Below, piece after piece: positions 1 to 8,522 of a DNA stretch of 64,000 nt. The notes under the pieces are model-generated. The model saw only the letters and a list, made by a program, of their open reading frames with translations, made no database searches and had not been told where the DNA came from. Source of the stretch: Robertmurraya sp. FSL R5-0851 (GTDB lineage: Bacteria > Bacillota > Bacilli > Bacillales > Cytobacillaceae); assembly GCF_038002965.1 (NCBI RefSeq), contig NZ_JBBOOE010000001.1, positions 2,089,001 through 2,153,000 on the forward strand. Reading direction: 5' to 3'. The translations under genes and the position numbers were made by a program. Within the stretch, counting starts at the first letter, position 1. Each line of letters begins with the position of its first letter.

Positions 1-21
1 TTTCTTGCACGTTTCATTCAT

Positions 22-540
22 TTAAAGACGAATGGAGCCATAATGATGTCGACCCTCAAAAAGAAACCCAATGATACTCTCATAATAAGGTATAAATTGT
101 TTTAGTTCTATTAGCTTTAAGATTTCCTCTTTAGAAGCCCACTTGGCTGCTTGCACCTCATCAGTCTGTAACGTCAAATCATTCAAATCCAAGTCATATT
201 CAATTAAATAATAATCATCAAAGCCACGTTCAAAGTTAATAGTAAATTGAGGACGAACCCTTTCAAAGTTATAATGAATTCCCAACTCCTCGAATAACTC
301 TCTTGAAGCAGCGTGCTGACTTGTATCGCCTGCAACTGCACTACCACCACAGGTGATATCCCAAAGGTTCGGCCATCCTTGCTTAAAGGGTTGACGCTGC
401 TGAATAAGCATTTCTCCTTTTGAATTAAATATACATACGTGTACTACTAAATGAAACTCGTCTGGTGTCATTTCATCTCCACGAGTTATTTGTTTCTCTA
501 TTTTATTACGATGCTTATCAAATAAATCCCACTTTTCCAT
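22..540 (-). CDS. Nudix hydrolase, isopentenyl-diphosphate isomerase-like subclass
   Basis: A 172-residue Nudix protein. The Nudix box lies near residues 66-88 and reads as G-x5-D-x7-R-E-L-x-E-E-x-G-I, so the first conserved Glu is Asp while the REL-EE metal-binding core is intact. The N-terminal part (WDLFDKHRN, then HLVVHVCIFN and LIQQR) is typical of the IDI-like Nudix group that hydrolyses or isomerises nucleoside or prenyl diphosphates; the substrate cannot be read from sequence. The ATG follows AAGGAG with good spacing. The next gene upstream on the same strand is another Nudix enzyme, about 40 bases away, so the two may be cotranscribed. Family is certain, substrate unknown. Confidence 0.9.
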   Translation of the reverse strand: MEKWDLFDKHRNKIEKQITRGDEMTPDEFHLVVHVCIFNSKGEMLIQQRQPFKQGWPNLWDITCGGSAVAGDTSQHAASRELFEELGIHYNFERVRPQFTINFERGFDDYYLIEYDLDLNDLTLQTDEVQAAKWASKEEILKLIELKQFIPYYESIIGFLFEGRHHYGSIRL

Positions 541-583
541 TGCTAAACTCCTTATATAAAATTATGGAAGAATCACCCTTTAT

Positions 584-1048
584 CTAGTTTATATCTCCCA
601 AATAAACAGGAGATTTTTCATTCCTAGAATATCTTACTATGTATCTTCTTAATTCCTTCGGATATATTCTATAATCTAGTAAATCGTTAATTTGAACCCA
701 TTCAATTCCCACTTGGTGACTGTCAGGATTAGTTGGTGATCCATTATTATTTAGTCCATCAATAAGGTTACAAATGAAGTAATATTCAACTTGATGAACA
801 TTAAAATCGAAAGAAGAATGTTCGTGGTTTTTACCTATATACTCTCTAATATGAAGGAGCTCTTTAATTTCTACTTGTTCCCCAATCTCTTCCATACACT
901 CTCTAGTTAAAGTACTATGAATCGTTTCTCCGTGCTCTTGCCCTCCACCAGGAAAAAGATAAAAATAACCTTCTTCATCCTTATTTTTTGTTAGTAAGAG
1001 TTTATTGTCTTTAAGTATTATGGCTTTTGCTGAGTTTCTAATATTCAT
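584..1048 (-). CDS. Nudix hydrolase
   Basis: A 154-residue protein with a canonical Nudix box, GGGQEHGETIHSTLTRECME followed by EIG, at about residues 34-57. All metal-binding positions (G-x5-E-x7-REx2EExG) are present. It belongs to the MutT-like housecleaning or ADP-ribose pyrophosphatase-type enzymes; substrate not deducible. The ATG is preceded by GAGGGGGG. It lies directly upstream of a second Nudix gene on the same strand. The two proteins are not close homologues, so this is not a recent duplication. Confidence 0.9.
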   Translation of the reverse strand: MNIRNSAKAIILKDNKLLLTKNKDEEGYFYLFPGGGQEHGETIHSTLTRECMEEIGEQVEIKELLHIREYIGKNHEHSSFDFNVHQVEYYFICNLIDGLNNNGSPTNPDSHQVGIEWVQINDLLDYRIYPKELRRYIVRYSRNEKSPVYLGDIN

Positions 1049-1120
1049 ATATGCCCCCCTCTTCTACCCTAATTTTACCATATGTTTGATTAACCCTTAT
1101 TATAAAACTGCTTCGTTTGT

Positions 1121-1381
1121 TTAATAAGAGTGGGTCCCTAGAGCCGTAATAAATATTGGAGCCTCATTTGGCAATTCTTCAAAATTGCGTTGGAATTCGT
1201 CATATTGGAGTCGGTCATTTTTGATATATCGCATCAGTAATTTCACAGTATCTTTACTAAATCTAAGAAACTTAACCCTTCTTCCATGGCTCCCTTTCTC
1301 CATTAAAGACCAGTAATTCATAGCGACTTTTAATTCCTTTGGGTCAATGTAATATATTGTTGTTGTTGTAAATGAGGTCAT
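1121..1381 (-). CDS. small hypothetical protein
   Basis: An 86-residue open frame, hydrophilic, with no signal peptide or membrane segment and no family I recognise. It starts 25 bases downstream (in its own direction) of the terminator that ends the MFS gene, so it would need its own promoter. No clear Shine-Dalgarno sequence precedes the ATG at 1381; an internal Met at residue 21 is another possible start. Coding potential is plausible but not strong, and it could be the remnant of a longer gene. Confidence 0.45.
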   Translation of the reverse strand: MTSFTTTTIYYIDPKELKVAMNYWSLMEKGSHGRRVKFLRFSKDTVKLLMRYIKNDRLQYDEFQRNFEELPNEAPIFITALGTHSY

Positions 1382-1398
1382 TTAGAGGTCTAAATAAA

Positions 1399-1440
1399 CT
1401 AAAAAAGTACACCACTATATACAAGTGATGTACTTAATTT
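1399..1440 (-). terminator. rho-independent terminator of the MFS gene
   Basis: Inverted repeat AAGTACACCACT / AGTGATGTACTT (1405-1435, one mismatch) with a T-tract on the minus strand (the A-run at 1401-1406). It lies just after the stop codon of the MFS gene. The plus side also has a short T-run, so it may work in both directions. Confidence 0.75.
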
Positions 1441-1531
1441 TTATTTAATGTCTGACATTAAAGACAATCATCTACAATGCAAATAAAAAGGTACATCCAC
1501 TTGCCCTTAATTTTACAGAGTAGCGTCCTTT

Positions 1532-2740
1532 TTACTTGCTATGTGCGACTCTTCTTTTAGTTGATGTCTGAACTCCGTTTCCGCTCCAGAAAACAACAGC
1601 TGTTGCTGCAAATAAAAATATTGCGGTAACGAGGAAAACGGTTTGGATTGGAAATAGACCACCGATTGCTCCACCAAGCATCGGTCCGATCATCCCGCCT
1701 ATTTGGTTAGCGGTTTGGTTCAGTCCGAACGCTCTGCCACGGAAATCCTCTTCCGTTGCTCTTACTACAAGACCGTTTAATGCTGGGAATACCGCACAGA
1801 AGAAGATTCCAAACAAAAAGCGGACGATTGAGAATCCCCAAATTTCTGTAAAAGCGATTTGGGCGAGCATGCCTATTCCTCCACCGAGAAGGCCGATGAA
1901 CAATACTTTATGAAATCCCACTTTATCTGCCCATTTGCCCCATACCGGTGCGAACAAGGCACTAGCTATTCCAGGCAAAGAGAAAATGATTCCCGCTAAT
2001 AACGAAGTATTTTCATAGGATCCGCCGATTTTCACCACATATAATGGTAAAACAGGCTCAAGGATCATGATGGAACAACTAGTTATAATGGTCAGTACAA
2101 TGACCATCATTAGTGGACGGTTGGACATCGCTAACTTAATATCGTTCGTAACCGATCCTCTTTCTTTACTAGGAACAAAGTTTTCTTCTTTAACCCATAA
2201 GATAATAAGTATAGTGGCAATGAATACAATTATCCCACCTGTTGCAAATGCCCATCTGTTACCAACCCACTCTGCAATGGCACCACCAATTAAGGGTCCA
2301 GCAATCATACCAGAAGCCGAAGCAGTTGAAATGAGTGATAACGCATAGCCTACATGCTTGGAGGGGGTGTTTGTTCCGATAAGAGCGATGGCTCCAGGAA
2401 TAAAGCCACTTAGTAAGCCTTGTAGGATTCGAAGTACCAAAATTTGATAGGGGTTCGTGACAAAGGCCATTAAAGTGTAAATAAAGAACAGGACAATTCC
2501 GGCCCTTACAATCATTGGTTTCCTACCGTACTTATCGGCTATTCTTCCCCAAAATGGTGAGGCGATTGCCCCTGCAAAAAAGGCGGAGCTAAACAATAAT
2601 CCTGACCACATTTCCGTATGGTTGTGCACTCCAATTTGGATCAGAAAGATGGGTAAGAACGGAATGACCATTGAAAAACTAGCTGCTGTAAAAAAGACGC
2701 CAATCCAAAGTACCCACAAATTTCGTTTCCACGTTTCCAT
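1532..2740 (-). CDS. MFS multidrug efflux transporter (DHA1 type)
   Basis: A 402-residue protein with the 12-segment major facilitator pattern. The loop 2-3 motif A reads GRIADKYGRKP (about residues 65-75), and the TM5 antiporter motif C region (GMIAGPLIGGAIAEW) is present, placing it with the drug/H+ antiporter DHA1 family (MdtG or YttB-like). Pro- and Gly-rich repeats in the second half (FGLNQTANQIGGMIGPMLGG) repeat motif C, as expected of the internal duplication. Function is inferred as export of lipophilic drugs or metabolites; the substrate is unknown. The ATG is preceded by GGAGATGTAAAGG. Followed by a clear terminator. Confidence 0.88.
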   Translation of the reverse strand: METWKRNLWVLWIGVFFTAASFSMVIPFLPIFLIQIGVHNHTEMWSGLLFSSAFFAGAIASPFWGRIADKYGRKPMIVRAGIVLFFIYTLMAFVTNPYQILVLRILQGLLSGFIPGAIALIGTNTPSKHVGYALSLISTASASGMIAGPLIGGAIAEWVGNRWAFATGGIIVFIATILIILWVKEENFVPSKERGSVTNDIKLAMSNRPLMMVIVLTIITSCSIMILEPVLPLYVVKIGGSYENTSLLAGIIFSLPGIASALFAPVWGKWADKVGFHKVLFIGLLGGGIGMLAQIAFTEIWGFSIVRFLFGIFFCAVFPALNGLVVRATEEDFRGRAFGLNQTANQIGGMIGPMLGGAIGGLFPIQTVFLVTAIFLFAATAVVFWSGNGVQTSTKRRVAHSK

Positions 2741-2892
2741 CCTTTACATCTCCAATGTTCATCATTCGCTAATACTTTGCAAGGTTTATATCTTAATATT
2801 GTAACATAAATCGGGATTATTTTCACTCTCGAAATATTCGGTTGATGAAATAAAAAAACATCCACCAAAAAGGTGAATGCTTCTATTTTATC

Positions 2893-3621
2893 TTATACTC
2901 CGCGCTTATTTCCCCATAAAAACGCATGTAATTGTGGCAAAACTTTTACATCGTTAAGCTCGGGATCAGCAACAGCACGATCCACTAACCATTCGTATTT
3001 TTGTAAAAGCTTTTTCACAAGCTCGTCGTTATTAGTATTGGTGAGGTCGTCATTCCCTACCTGCAAGTAAAATGGAATGGTATCGTATCTTTTATGAACC
3101 ATTTTCGCGTACTCCAGATCATGATCATCAAATATCACCACTTTTATACTCACTTGATTCGCAAATTCCCCTGCTTGCAAGTTGGCAAAAATGCTGTCCA
3201 ACACCTCAAAATTTGTTTCCATGCCTGAACTTGGCGGCTTCGGAGAAAGAGTTAGTTCGTCAATTTGTAAAAACCAATCCTGCCAACGGCTGCCTTGTGT
3301 TTCAATCCCGATCTTGATTTGATTTTCTTTAAGCTGGCCAATTAATCCATCTAAATTTTTCAAAAGGGCCGGGTTTCCACCAGAGATCGTTACAAATGAA
3401 AAATTGTCTCCGCCGATTTCCTTAAGCTCGTGCCAAATTTCTTCTGCTATCATCATACGAATATCATCTTTTGCGCTTCCATCCCATGTGAAGGCAGAGT
3501 CGCACCAGCTGCACGAATAATCACAGCCAGCTGTGCGAACAAACATCGTTTTTTGCCCGATGACCATGCCTTCCCCTTGAATCGTAGGACCAAAAATTTC
3601 TAACACAGGAATTTTACTCAT
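2893..3621 (-). CDS. queE: 7-carboxy-7-deazaguanine synthase QueE
   Basis: Radical-SAM enzyme that converts 6-carboxy-tetrahydropterin to 7-carboxy-7-deazaguanine in the queuosine pathway. The [4Fe-4S] motif is CDYSCSWC, i.e. C-x3-C-x2-C, near residue 35. The N terminus (MSKIPVLEIFGPTIQGEG) matches the family and sets the start at 3621, where the ATG overlaps the queD stop (ATGA). An in-frame ATG four codons upstream (3633) has its own weak AAGGGAG and is the alternative. It is the last gene of the queC-queD-queE operon, and all three need the riboswitch upstream of queC. Confidence 0.96.
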   Translation of the reverse strand: MSKIPVLEIFGPTIQGEGMVIGQKTMFVRTAGCDYSCSWCDSAFTWDGSAKDDIRMMIAEEIWHELKEIGGDNFSFVTISGGNPALLKNLDGLIGQLKENQIKIGIETQGSRWQDWFLQIDELTLSPKPPSSGMETNFEVLDSIFANLQAGEFANQVSIKVVIFDDHDLEYAKMVHKRYDTIPFYLQVGNDDLTNTNNDELVKKLLQKYEWLVDRAVADPELNDVKVLPQLHAFLWGNKRGV

Positions 3622-4097
3622 TCCTCCATCCACTCCCTTCTTGCTTCCGCGTAGCTAGTAGGAGTTTCATAGAGTTTAACAAATTCCACTCTTGCCCCAT
3701 GATACAGCTTTTGACGTTCTTCTGTTGTAACAGCTTCTTGCATTTTTTCATAAATCCAGACAACCATGTTTTCCGCCGTTGTGTTCATCAGTGGTAGTGT
3801 TTCGTTTAAATATCTATGATCAAGGAAAATTTCAATTTCATTTTTCCAAATTTCTTTAATGTCACCAAAGTCCATCATTAAGCCTCTATCATCAACAAAG
3901 CCGCTAATGCCAAAAATCACTTTATACGTATGGCCGTGGAGGTTTTTACATTTTCCTTCATAACAATGTAGATGGTGTGCCGCATCAAACGTAAATTCCT
4001 TACTCACAAGTACGCGCTTAGTATGATATTTTAATTCTTTTCGTTTGATGTCTTGATCAATTTTCTGCAGATTTTCTACGATGCGAAATCCGTACAT
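3618..4097 (-). CDS. queD: 6-carboxy-5,6,7,8-tetrahydropterin synthase QueD
   Basis: A 159-residue enzyme that makes 6-carboxy-tetrahydropterin from dihydroneopterin triphosphate. Zinc ligands are visible in FDAAHHL and LHGHTY (about residues 38-58), with the catalytic Cys in KCKNLHGH just before. The N-terminal 30 residues are a short extension over the usual family length. The ATG follows GGGAGG and starts 3 bases after the queC stop; its own stop overlaps the queE start. Translational coupling along the operon is therefore likely. Confidence 0.96.
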   Translation of the reverse strand: MYGFRIVENLQKIDQDIKRKELKYHTKRVLVSKEFTFDAAHHLHCYEGKCKNLHGHTYKVIFGISGFVDDRGLMMDFGDIKEIWKNEIEIFLDHRYLNETLPLMNTTAENMVVWIYEKMQEAVTTEERQKLYHGARVEFVKLYETPTSYAEARREWMEE

Positions 4098-4100
4098 GTG

Positions 4101-4754
4101 TTAAAACCTCCCGTTGTAAAAATCATCAAGGCCTCTTTTACGTAACACACAAGCCGGACATTCACCACAGCCATCAGAGATGACGCCATTGTAGCAAGTT
4201 AATGTATTTTCACGAACGTAATCAAGCTTGCCTAACTCATCTGCTAATGCCCATGTTTCGGCCTTATTTAACCACATAAGTGGGGTATGGATGACAAATT
4301 GATCATCCATGGAAAGATTTAAGGTAACATTTAATGATTTAATAAAAATGTCACGGCAATCTGGGTACCCGCTAAAATCTGTTTCACAAACGCCTGTTAC
4401 TAAATGCTTCGCGCCTACTTGACGTGCTAATACACCAGCAAATGTTAGGAATAAGAGGTTTCTACCTGGAACAAAAGTTGACGGAAGTTCTCCTTCTTCC
4501 CCTTCTTTTACTTCAATATCTGAGCGAGTTAACGCATTTGGTGCTAATTGGTTAAGTAATGACATATCTAAAATATGGTGTCTGACACCTAATTCATTGG
4601 CTATATTTTTTGCACATTGTATTTCTAAGCTATGACGTTGATTATAGTCAAACGTTACCGCTTCGACTTCTTTAAAGTTTTTAAGTGCCCAAAATAAACA
4701 AGTCGTGCTATCCTGTCCACCGCTAAACACAACAATGGCTTTATCGTTTTTCAA
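4101..4754 (-). CDS. queC: 7-cyano-7-deazaguanine synthase QueC
   Basis: ATP-dependent enzyme converting 7-carboxy-7-deazaguanine to preQ0. The PP-loop SGGQDST lies at residues 11-17, and the C-terminal zinc site is formed by CYNG plus CGECPAC (four Cys). The start is TTG at 4754, chosen because AAGGAG precedes it by 8 bases and the frame gives the family N terminus. It is the first gene of the operon, transcribed through a preQ1-I riboswitch and its terminator, so expression should fall when preQ1 is plentiful. Confidence 0.96.
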   Translation of the reverse strand: MKNDKAIVVFSGGQDSTTCLFWALKNFKEVEAVTFDYNQRHSLEIQCAKNIANELGVRHHILDMSLLNQLAPNALTRSDIEVKEGEEGELPSTFVPGRNLLFLTFAGVLARQVGAKHLVTGVCETDFSGYPDCRDIFIKSLNVTLNLSMDDQFVIHTPLMWLNKAETWALADELGKLDYVRENTLTCYNGVISDGCGECPACVLRKRGLDDFYNGRF

Positions 4755-4775
4755 TTTGCATGCTCCTTTTTAACG

Positions 4776-4872
4776 GAAAAAACAGTACCACTAAGAAAGC
4801 AGTACTGTTTTCCTTAGTTTTTTAGAGAGGGTAGCTAGAACCTCTTTTTAATTATCCCTCGAGAATTATATC
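4776..4872 (-). promoter_or_regulatory. preQ1-I riboswitch with terminator, upstream of queC
   Basis: On the minus strand the aptamer occupies 4845-4812 and starts AGAGGTTCTAGCTACCCTCT followed by an A-rich stretch and CTAAGG, a near-exact match to the class I preQ1 pseudoknot aptamer. It is followed by a hairpin AAACAGTAC / GTACTGTTT with a T-run (4813-4776), which would terminate before queC when ligand is bound. A TATAAT -10 box (minus strand, 4870-4865) lies just upstream; no good -35 was seen. Confidence 0.93.
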
Positions 4873-4928
4873 ATATTTCGACAAAAGTGGTAGTAAATTT
4901 GTTCTTACTATCATACTTATTTATAAAA

Positions 4929-4937
4929 CTATAAAAT
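4929..4937. repeat. target-site duplication, left copy
   Basis: CTATAAAAT directly abuts the left inverted repeat of the first IS4-type element. The identical 9 bases follow the right inverted repeat of the second element at 7699-7707. Confidence 0.9.
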
Positions 4938-6295
4938 CACTAGTGTTGCATAAATAGTGTCATAATTTTCAGTTTACTCACCTTCCCTGTTTAGAGGCAA
5001 AAAAGTAAATACCCAATCAAAGGTGGCCCTATCCATTTGGAAATTTATTTACAATTAGACTTTTGCAACGACGACAATTTGCATATTTAAGGGATGGCTT
5101 TTCCTTCAATCTTTCGAAGCCAAACATTCGCTGGTTTCCACAATGCAGCCCTTAGATAACGGCTAATCTGTAAGGTTTTTCGCTTGCTTCTGGTCTCGAT
5201 TTGTACGAGAACATGTAGGCAAAAAACAATTAGTGCGATAAATACTTGATTTTGAATCGCCCATTCGCTTTGACCGTAGAACTTTTTGATGCTGAGATGT
5301 TGTTTGATCCATTTAAAAAACAGCTCAATGGCCCACCGTGATTTATACATTTCTGAAATTTCTTCGGCGCTTAAATCAAAACGATTTGTAATTAAATGAA
5401 GTTCATTTCCTTTTGAGTCAATCACTTTTAGAAGCCGAAAGTAATTTTCAGCACGGTTTTGAGTCGTACCTATCAACACCATTTGGTCTGATAAAACAGC
5501 TGTATCCTTGGGTAGCTTAAAATCGTATACGTTCCGTATGACTGCATTTTTGCGTAGCCGTGAAAGAAAGAAGTAGCTATCATCAGTCATGCGATCAAAG
5601 CGCTCGTAGTCTAGATAACCACGGTCAAACACATACATGCATTCCTTGTCATCCACCATGATTTCAAGCTGACCACGGTCATGTTCTTTTGCCGTTGTCA
5701 TAACGGCCTTTTCAGGATAGGATATACCCTTTTCCATAAACACAAGGCGCAAATGTAACTTTACACCTGCTTTTGTTTTGCGGAATTTAGCCCATTTATG
5801 ATTGGTCAAATTAAGTGGCAATGTGCTTGAATCAATGATTTTTAACGGCATCACGAGTTTCGTGTAATGCGTTTTGGCATGAATTTGTGACACTAAATCA
5901 AGGAAAAGCCTTTGAAATAGATCAGGGTTTATGCCGTTTAACCGCCGTGACAACTGAGAAATACTAATAGAATCAAGGTCTATCCCTTTTTGAAGCTGGT
6001 CATCGAAAAGACAATCACCCAGCGCATGCAGACTTTCAATTTCTTGTAGCTGCGCAAAAAGTAGTAATTTTAGAAATGACTCTGTCGTTAATTTTTTCGT
6101 ATAGTAATCTAATTTCATCGTTTTCACGTTTTCTTCAAATAATTGAAGATTTATAGGTGAAAACCATTGTCCAAATGAAGTTTTTCGTGTAATCTGGTCC
6201 ATGTGATGGTCCTTTTTTAGTGGATTTGGACGGGTTACCACCTGACTAATCCATTATAAAGGACTTTTTCTTTGCACAAAATAATAATATTGAAC
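4938..6295 (-). mobile_element. IS4-family element (IS4Bsu1-like), copy 1, right end missing
   Basis: The left inverted repeat CACTAGTGTTGCATAAAT is at 4938-4955 and one transposase gene lies inside. By comparison with copy 2, the last 45 or so bases, including the right inverted repeat, are absent; the sequence runs straight into the left end of copy 2 at 6296. The 9-bp target duplication and an element length near 1.4 kb fit my recollection of IS4Bsu1 of B. subtilis natto. Confidence 0.88.
5087..6202 (-). CDS. IS4-family transposase, copy 1
   Basis: A 371-residue DDE transposase. The catalytic residues are Asp in IIDSST, Asp in YVFDRGYLDY, and Glu in the YKSRWAIELFFKWIK signature, which fits the IS4 Y-x2-R-x3-E-x6-K pattern exactly. 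The start at 6202 is chosen because AAAGGACC precedes that ATG; an upstream in-frame start at 6241 would add 13 residues without a binding site. The reading frame is intact and roughly 90 percent identical to copy 2. Because this copy lacks a right end it should be unable to move alone, though its enzyme could act on copy 2. Confidence 0.93.
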   Translation of the reverse strand: MDQITRKTSFGQWFSPINLQLFEENVKTMKLDYYTKKLTTESFLKLLLFAQLQEIESLHALGDCLFDDQLQKGIDLDSISISQLSRRLNGINPDLFQRLFLDLVSQIHAKTHYTKLVMPLKIIDSSTLPLNLTNHKWAKFRKTKAGVKLHLRLVFMEKGISYPEKAVMTTAKEHDRGQLEIMVDDKECMYVFDRGYLDYERFDRMTDDSYFFLSRLRKNAVIRNVYDFKLPKDTAVLSDQMVLIGTTQNRAENYFRLLKVIDSKGNELHLITNRFDLSAEEISEMYKSRWAIELFFKWIKQHLSIKKFYGQSEWAIQNQVFIALIVFCLHVLVQIETRSKRKTLQISRYLRAALWKPANVWLRKIEGKAIP

Positions 6296-7698
6296 CACTA
6301 GTGTTGCATAAATAATTTCGTAATTTTCAGTTTAATTATATTCTCTATTTAGAGCCAAAAAAGTAAATACCCAACAAAGGTGGCTCCATCCATTTGGAAA
6401 TTTATTTACAATTAGACCTGTGTGACGACGACAACTTTCTTATCAAGGAATGGCTTTTCCTTCAATTTTTCGGAGCCAAATATGGGCTGGTTTCCAAAGG
6501 GCAGCCCGTAGATAACGGCTAATTTTTAAGGTTTTTCGCTTACTATTTGTCTCAAGTTGAACAAGAACATGTAGGCAAAAAACGATAAGTGCGATAAACA
6601 CTTGATTTTGAATGGCCCATTCGCTTTGTCCGTAGAACTTTTTGATGCTAAGGTGCTGTTTGATCCATTTAAAAAACAACTCAATGGCCCACCTTGATTT
6701 ATACATCTCTGAAATTTCTTCAGCGTTCAAATCAAAGCGATTGGTGATTAAATGGAGTTCATTTCCTTTGGAATCAAGCACTTTTAGAAGGCGAAAGTAA
6801 TTTTCAGCACGGTTTTGGGTTGTACCAATCAGGACCATTTGATCTGATAAAACAGCGGAATCCTCGGGTAGTTTAAAATCATAAACCTCCCGTATAACGG
6901 CGTTTTTTCTTAGCCTTGATAGAAAAAAGTAACCGCCATCTGTCATGCGATCAAAGCGCTCGTAGTCTAGATAGCCACGGTCAAACACATACATGCATTC
7001 CTTGTCATCGACCATGATTTCAAGTTGACCACGATCATGTTCGTTTGCCGTTGTTATGACTGCTTTTTCTGGATAGGACGCACCTTTTTCCATAAACACA
7101 AGGCGTAGATGCAACTTCACACCGGCTTTTGTCTTACGGAACTTTGCCCATTTATGATTGGTCAAATTAAGTGGCAATGTGCTTGAATCAATGATTTTTA
7201 ACGGCATGACCAGTTTCGTATAGTGTGTCTTGGCATGAATTTGTACGACCAAATCAAGGAAAAGCCTTTGAAATAGATCTGGGTTCATGCCATTTAATCG
7301 CCGTGACAGCTGAGAAATACTGATCGAATCAAGGTCAATCCCTTTTTGAAGTTGGTCATCGAATAGACAATCACCTAGCGCATGCAGGCTTTCGATTTCT
7401 TCTAGCTGGGCAAAAAGTAGTAATTTTAGGAAAGACTCTGTCGTTAATTTTTTCGTATAGTAATCTAATTTCATCGTTTTCACCTGTTCTTCAAATAATT
7501 GAATATTAATTGGTGAAAACCATTGTCCAAATGAAGTTTTTCGTGTAATCTTGTCCATGAGATGTGTCCTTTTTAGTGGATTTGGACGGGTTACCACCTG
7601 ACTTATCCATTATAAAGGACTTTTTCTTTGCACAATATAATAAAGTTGAACATTTTGAGTATTTTTAATAGTGAAATTAAATTAATGCAACACTAGTG
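6296..7698 (-). mobile_element. IS4-family element (IS4Bsu1-like), copy 2, complete
   Basis: A 1403-bp element with left inverted repeat CACTAGTGTTGCATAAAT (6296-6313) and right inverted repeat ATTAATGCAACACTAGTG (7681-7698), matching 17 of 18 positions. It contains one intact transposase gene. It is joined directly to the truncated right end of copy 1. Confidence 0.93.
6443..7558 (-). CDS. IS4-family transposase, copy 2
   Basis: A 371-residue DDE transposase with the same catalytic signature as copy 1 (IIDSST, VFDRGYLDY, YKSRWAIELFFKWIK). The start at 7558 follows AAAAAGGAC. The two copies differ at scattered amino acid and silent sites rather than in blocks, so they are two independent lineages of the same IS, not a fresh duplication. 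The element is complete and probably able to transpose. Confidence 0.94.
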   Translation of the reverse strand: MDKITRKTSFGQWFSPINIQLFEEQVKTMKLDYYTKKLTTESFLKLLLFAQLEEIESLHALGDCLFDDQLQKGIDLDSISISQLSRRLNGMNPDLFQRLFLDLVVQIHAKTHYTKLVMPLKIIDSSTLPLNLTNHKWAKFRKTKAGVKLHLRLVFMEKGASYPEKAVITTANEHDRGQLEIMVDDKECMYVFDRGYLDYERFDRMTDGGYFFLSRLRKNAVIREVYDFKLPEDSAVLSDQMVLIGTTQNRAENYFRLLKVLDSKGNELHLITNRFDLNAEEISEMYKSRWAIELFFKWIKQHLSIKKFYGQSEWAIQNQVFIALIVFCLHVLVQLETNSKRKTLKISRYLRAALWKPAHIWLRKIEGKAIP

Positions 7699-7707
7699 CT
7701 ATAAAAT
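7699..7707. repeat. target-site duplication, right copy
   Basis: CTATAAAAT, identical to 4929-4937. The pair shows that the tandem IS unit occupies a single insertion site, just upstream of the guanidine riboswitch promoter. Confidence 0.9.
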
Positions 7708-7718
7708 ATGTAAACTAT

Positions 7719-7746
7719 TTGCATAAATTTCATATATGTGTATAAT
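7719..7746 (+). promoter_or_regulatory. sigma-A promoter of the guanidine exporter operon
   Basis: TTGCAT (7719-7724), 16-bp spacer, TATAAT (7741-7746). The expected start of transcription is near 7753, just before the riboswitch aptamer. The IS right end lies only about 20 bp upstream of the -35 box. Confidence 0.8.
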
Positions 7747-7762
7747 ATATTTTGTTATATAT

Positions 7763-7850
7763 GGAAAATGTTTTCTAGGGTTCCGCAACAGCTAGTTGGT
7801 CTGGACCGAGAGGAAACTCACAGTTTTTTTGTTTTGTGGGAATAATAATT
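7763..7850 (+). promoter_or_regulatory. guanidine-I (ykkC) riboswitch
   Basis: The conserved cores TTTCTAGGGTTCCGC (7772-7786) and GGTCTGGACCGAGAGGAAAC (7798-7817) of the ykkC/guanidine-I aptamer are present in the right order, directly upstream of two SMR exporter genes of the YkkC/YkkD type. The usual distal ACACGG element is replaced by ACTCACAG, and I see only a weak CACA/TGTG stem with a preceding T-run instead of a strong terminator, so the expression platform is unclear. Confidence 0.85.
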
Positions 7851-7866
7851 TACGGAGGGATTTCAC

Positions 7867-8208
7867 ATGAATAAGCATTGGATTATGGTATTTATTGCTG
7901 CGTTTTTTGAAGTGTTTTGGGTGATTGGTTTGAAGCATGCCGATAATGTGTGGGATTGGTTAGGAACTGGAATTTCGATTGCTATTAGTTTCTATGTGAT
8001 GCTTCGCGCGAGCCGCGCTCTGCCTGTTGGAACGGTATATGCAGTCTTTGTCGGGTTAGGAACGGTCGGTACGGTATTGGCAGATATCTTGTTTTTTGGA
8101 GACATTTTTAAAATAGAAAAAATGCTACTAATTCTGATTTTATTAATAGGAATCATTGGGCTTAAGATCGTCACGGGAGAAAAGGTTCTTGAAGGAGAGG
8201 AAAGTTAA
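7867..8208 (+). CDS. ykkC: guanidinium exporter subunit, SMR family (YkkC type)
   Basis: A 113-residue small multidrug resistance protein with four membrane segments and the conserved membrane Glu in AAFFEVFWVIGLK (residue 14). In B. subtilis the YkkC and YkkD proteins form a heterodimeric guanidinium exporter (also named GdnC/GdnD). Here the assignment is supported by the guanidine-I riboswitch directly upstream and by the paired second SMR gene. The start follows GGAGGG. The stop TAA shares one base with the ATG of the next gene, so the subunits are translationally coupled. Confidence 0.92.
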   Translation: MNKHWIMVFIAAFFEVFWVIGLKHADNVWDWLGTGISIAISFYVMLRASRALPVGTVYAVFVGLGTVGTVLADILFFGDIFKIEKMLLILILLIGIIGLKIVTGEKVLEGEES

Positions 8209-8522
8209 TGGCGTGGTTTGCTTTAATATTAGCAGGAATGTTTGAAATTGTTGGTGTGAGTTTGATCAATCAATTCAACTTAAAGCGAAATTGGTACTCA
8301 CTTGCTTTTATTGTTCTTGGATTCGGAGTGAGTTTCTTTTTACTCTCATTTTCGATGAAAACGATACCGATGGGAACAGCTTATGCGATTTGGACAGGAA
8401 TTGGAACTGTAGGTAGTGCTATTATCGGGATTATGTTTTATGGAGAGTCGAACGATTGGAAACGTATGCTATTCATAGCCATGGTGTTAGGGTCTGTGAT
8501 TGGATTAAAACTAGTATCATAA
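8208..8522 (+). CDS. ykkD: guanidinium exporter subunit, SMR family (YkkD type)
   Basis: A 104-residue SMR protein with four membrane segments and the essential Glu in AGMFEIVGVSLINQ (about residue 13). The motif GTAYAIWTGIGTVGSAIIG in TM3 is typical of the family. It starts within the stop codon of the preceding gene and is followed at once by a strong terminator. Together the two form the probable heterodimer that expels guanidinium when the riboswitch senses it. Confidence 0.92.
   Translation: MAWFALILAGMFEIVGVSLINQFNLKRNWYSLAFIVLGFGVSFFLLSFSMKTIPMGTAYAIWTGIGTVGSAIIGIMFYGESNDWKRMLFIAMVLGSVIGLKLVS

Noticed and set aside
4938..7698. Composite transposon carrying passenger genes
   Set aside because: Nothing lies between the two IS copies; they are directly joined.
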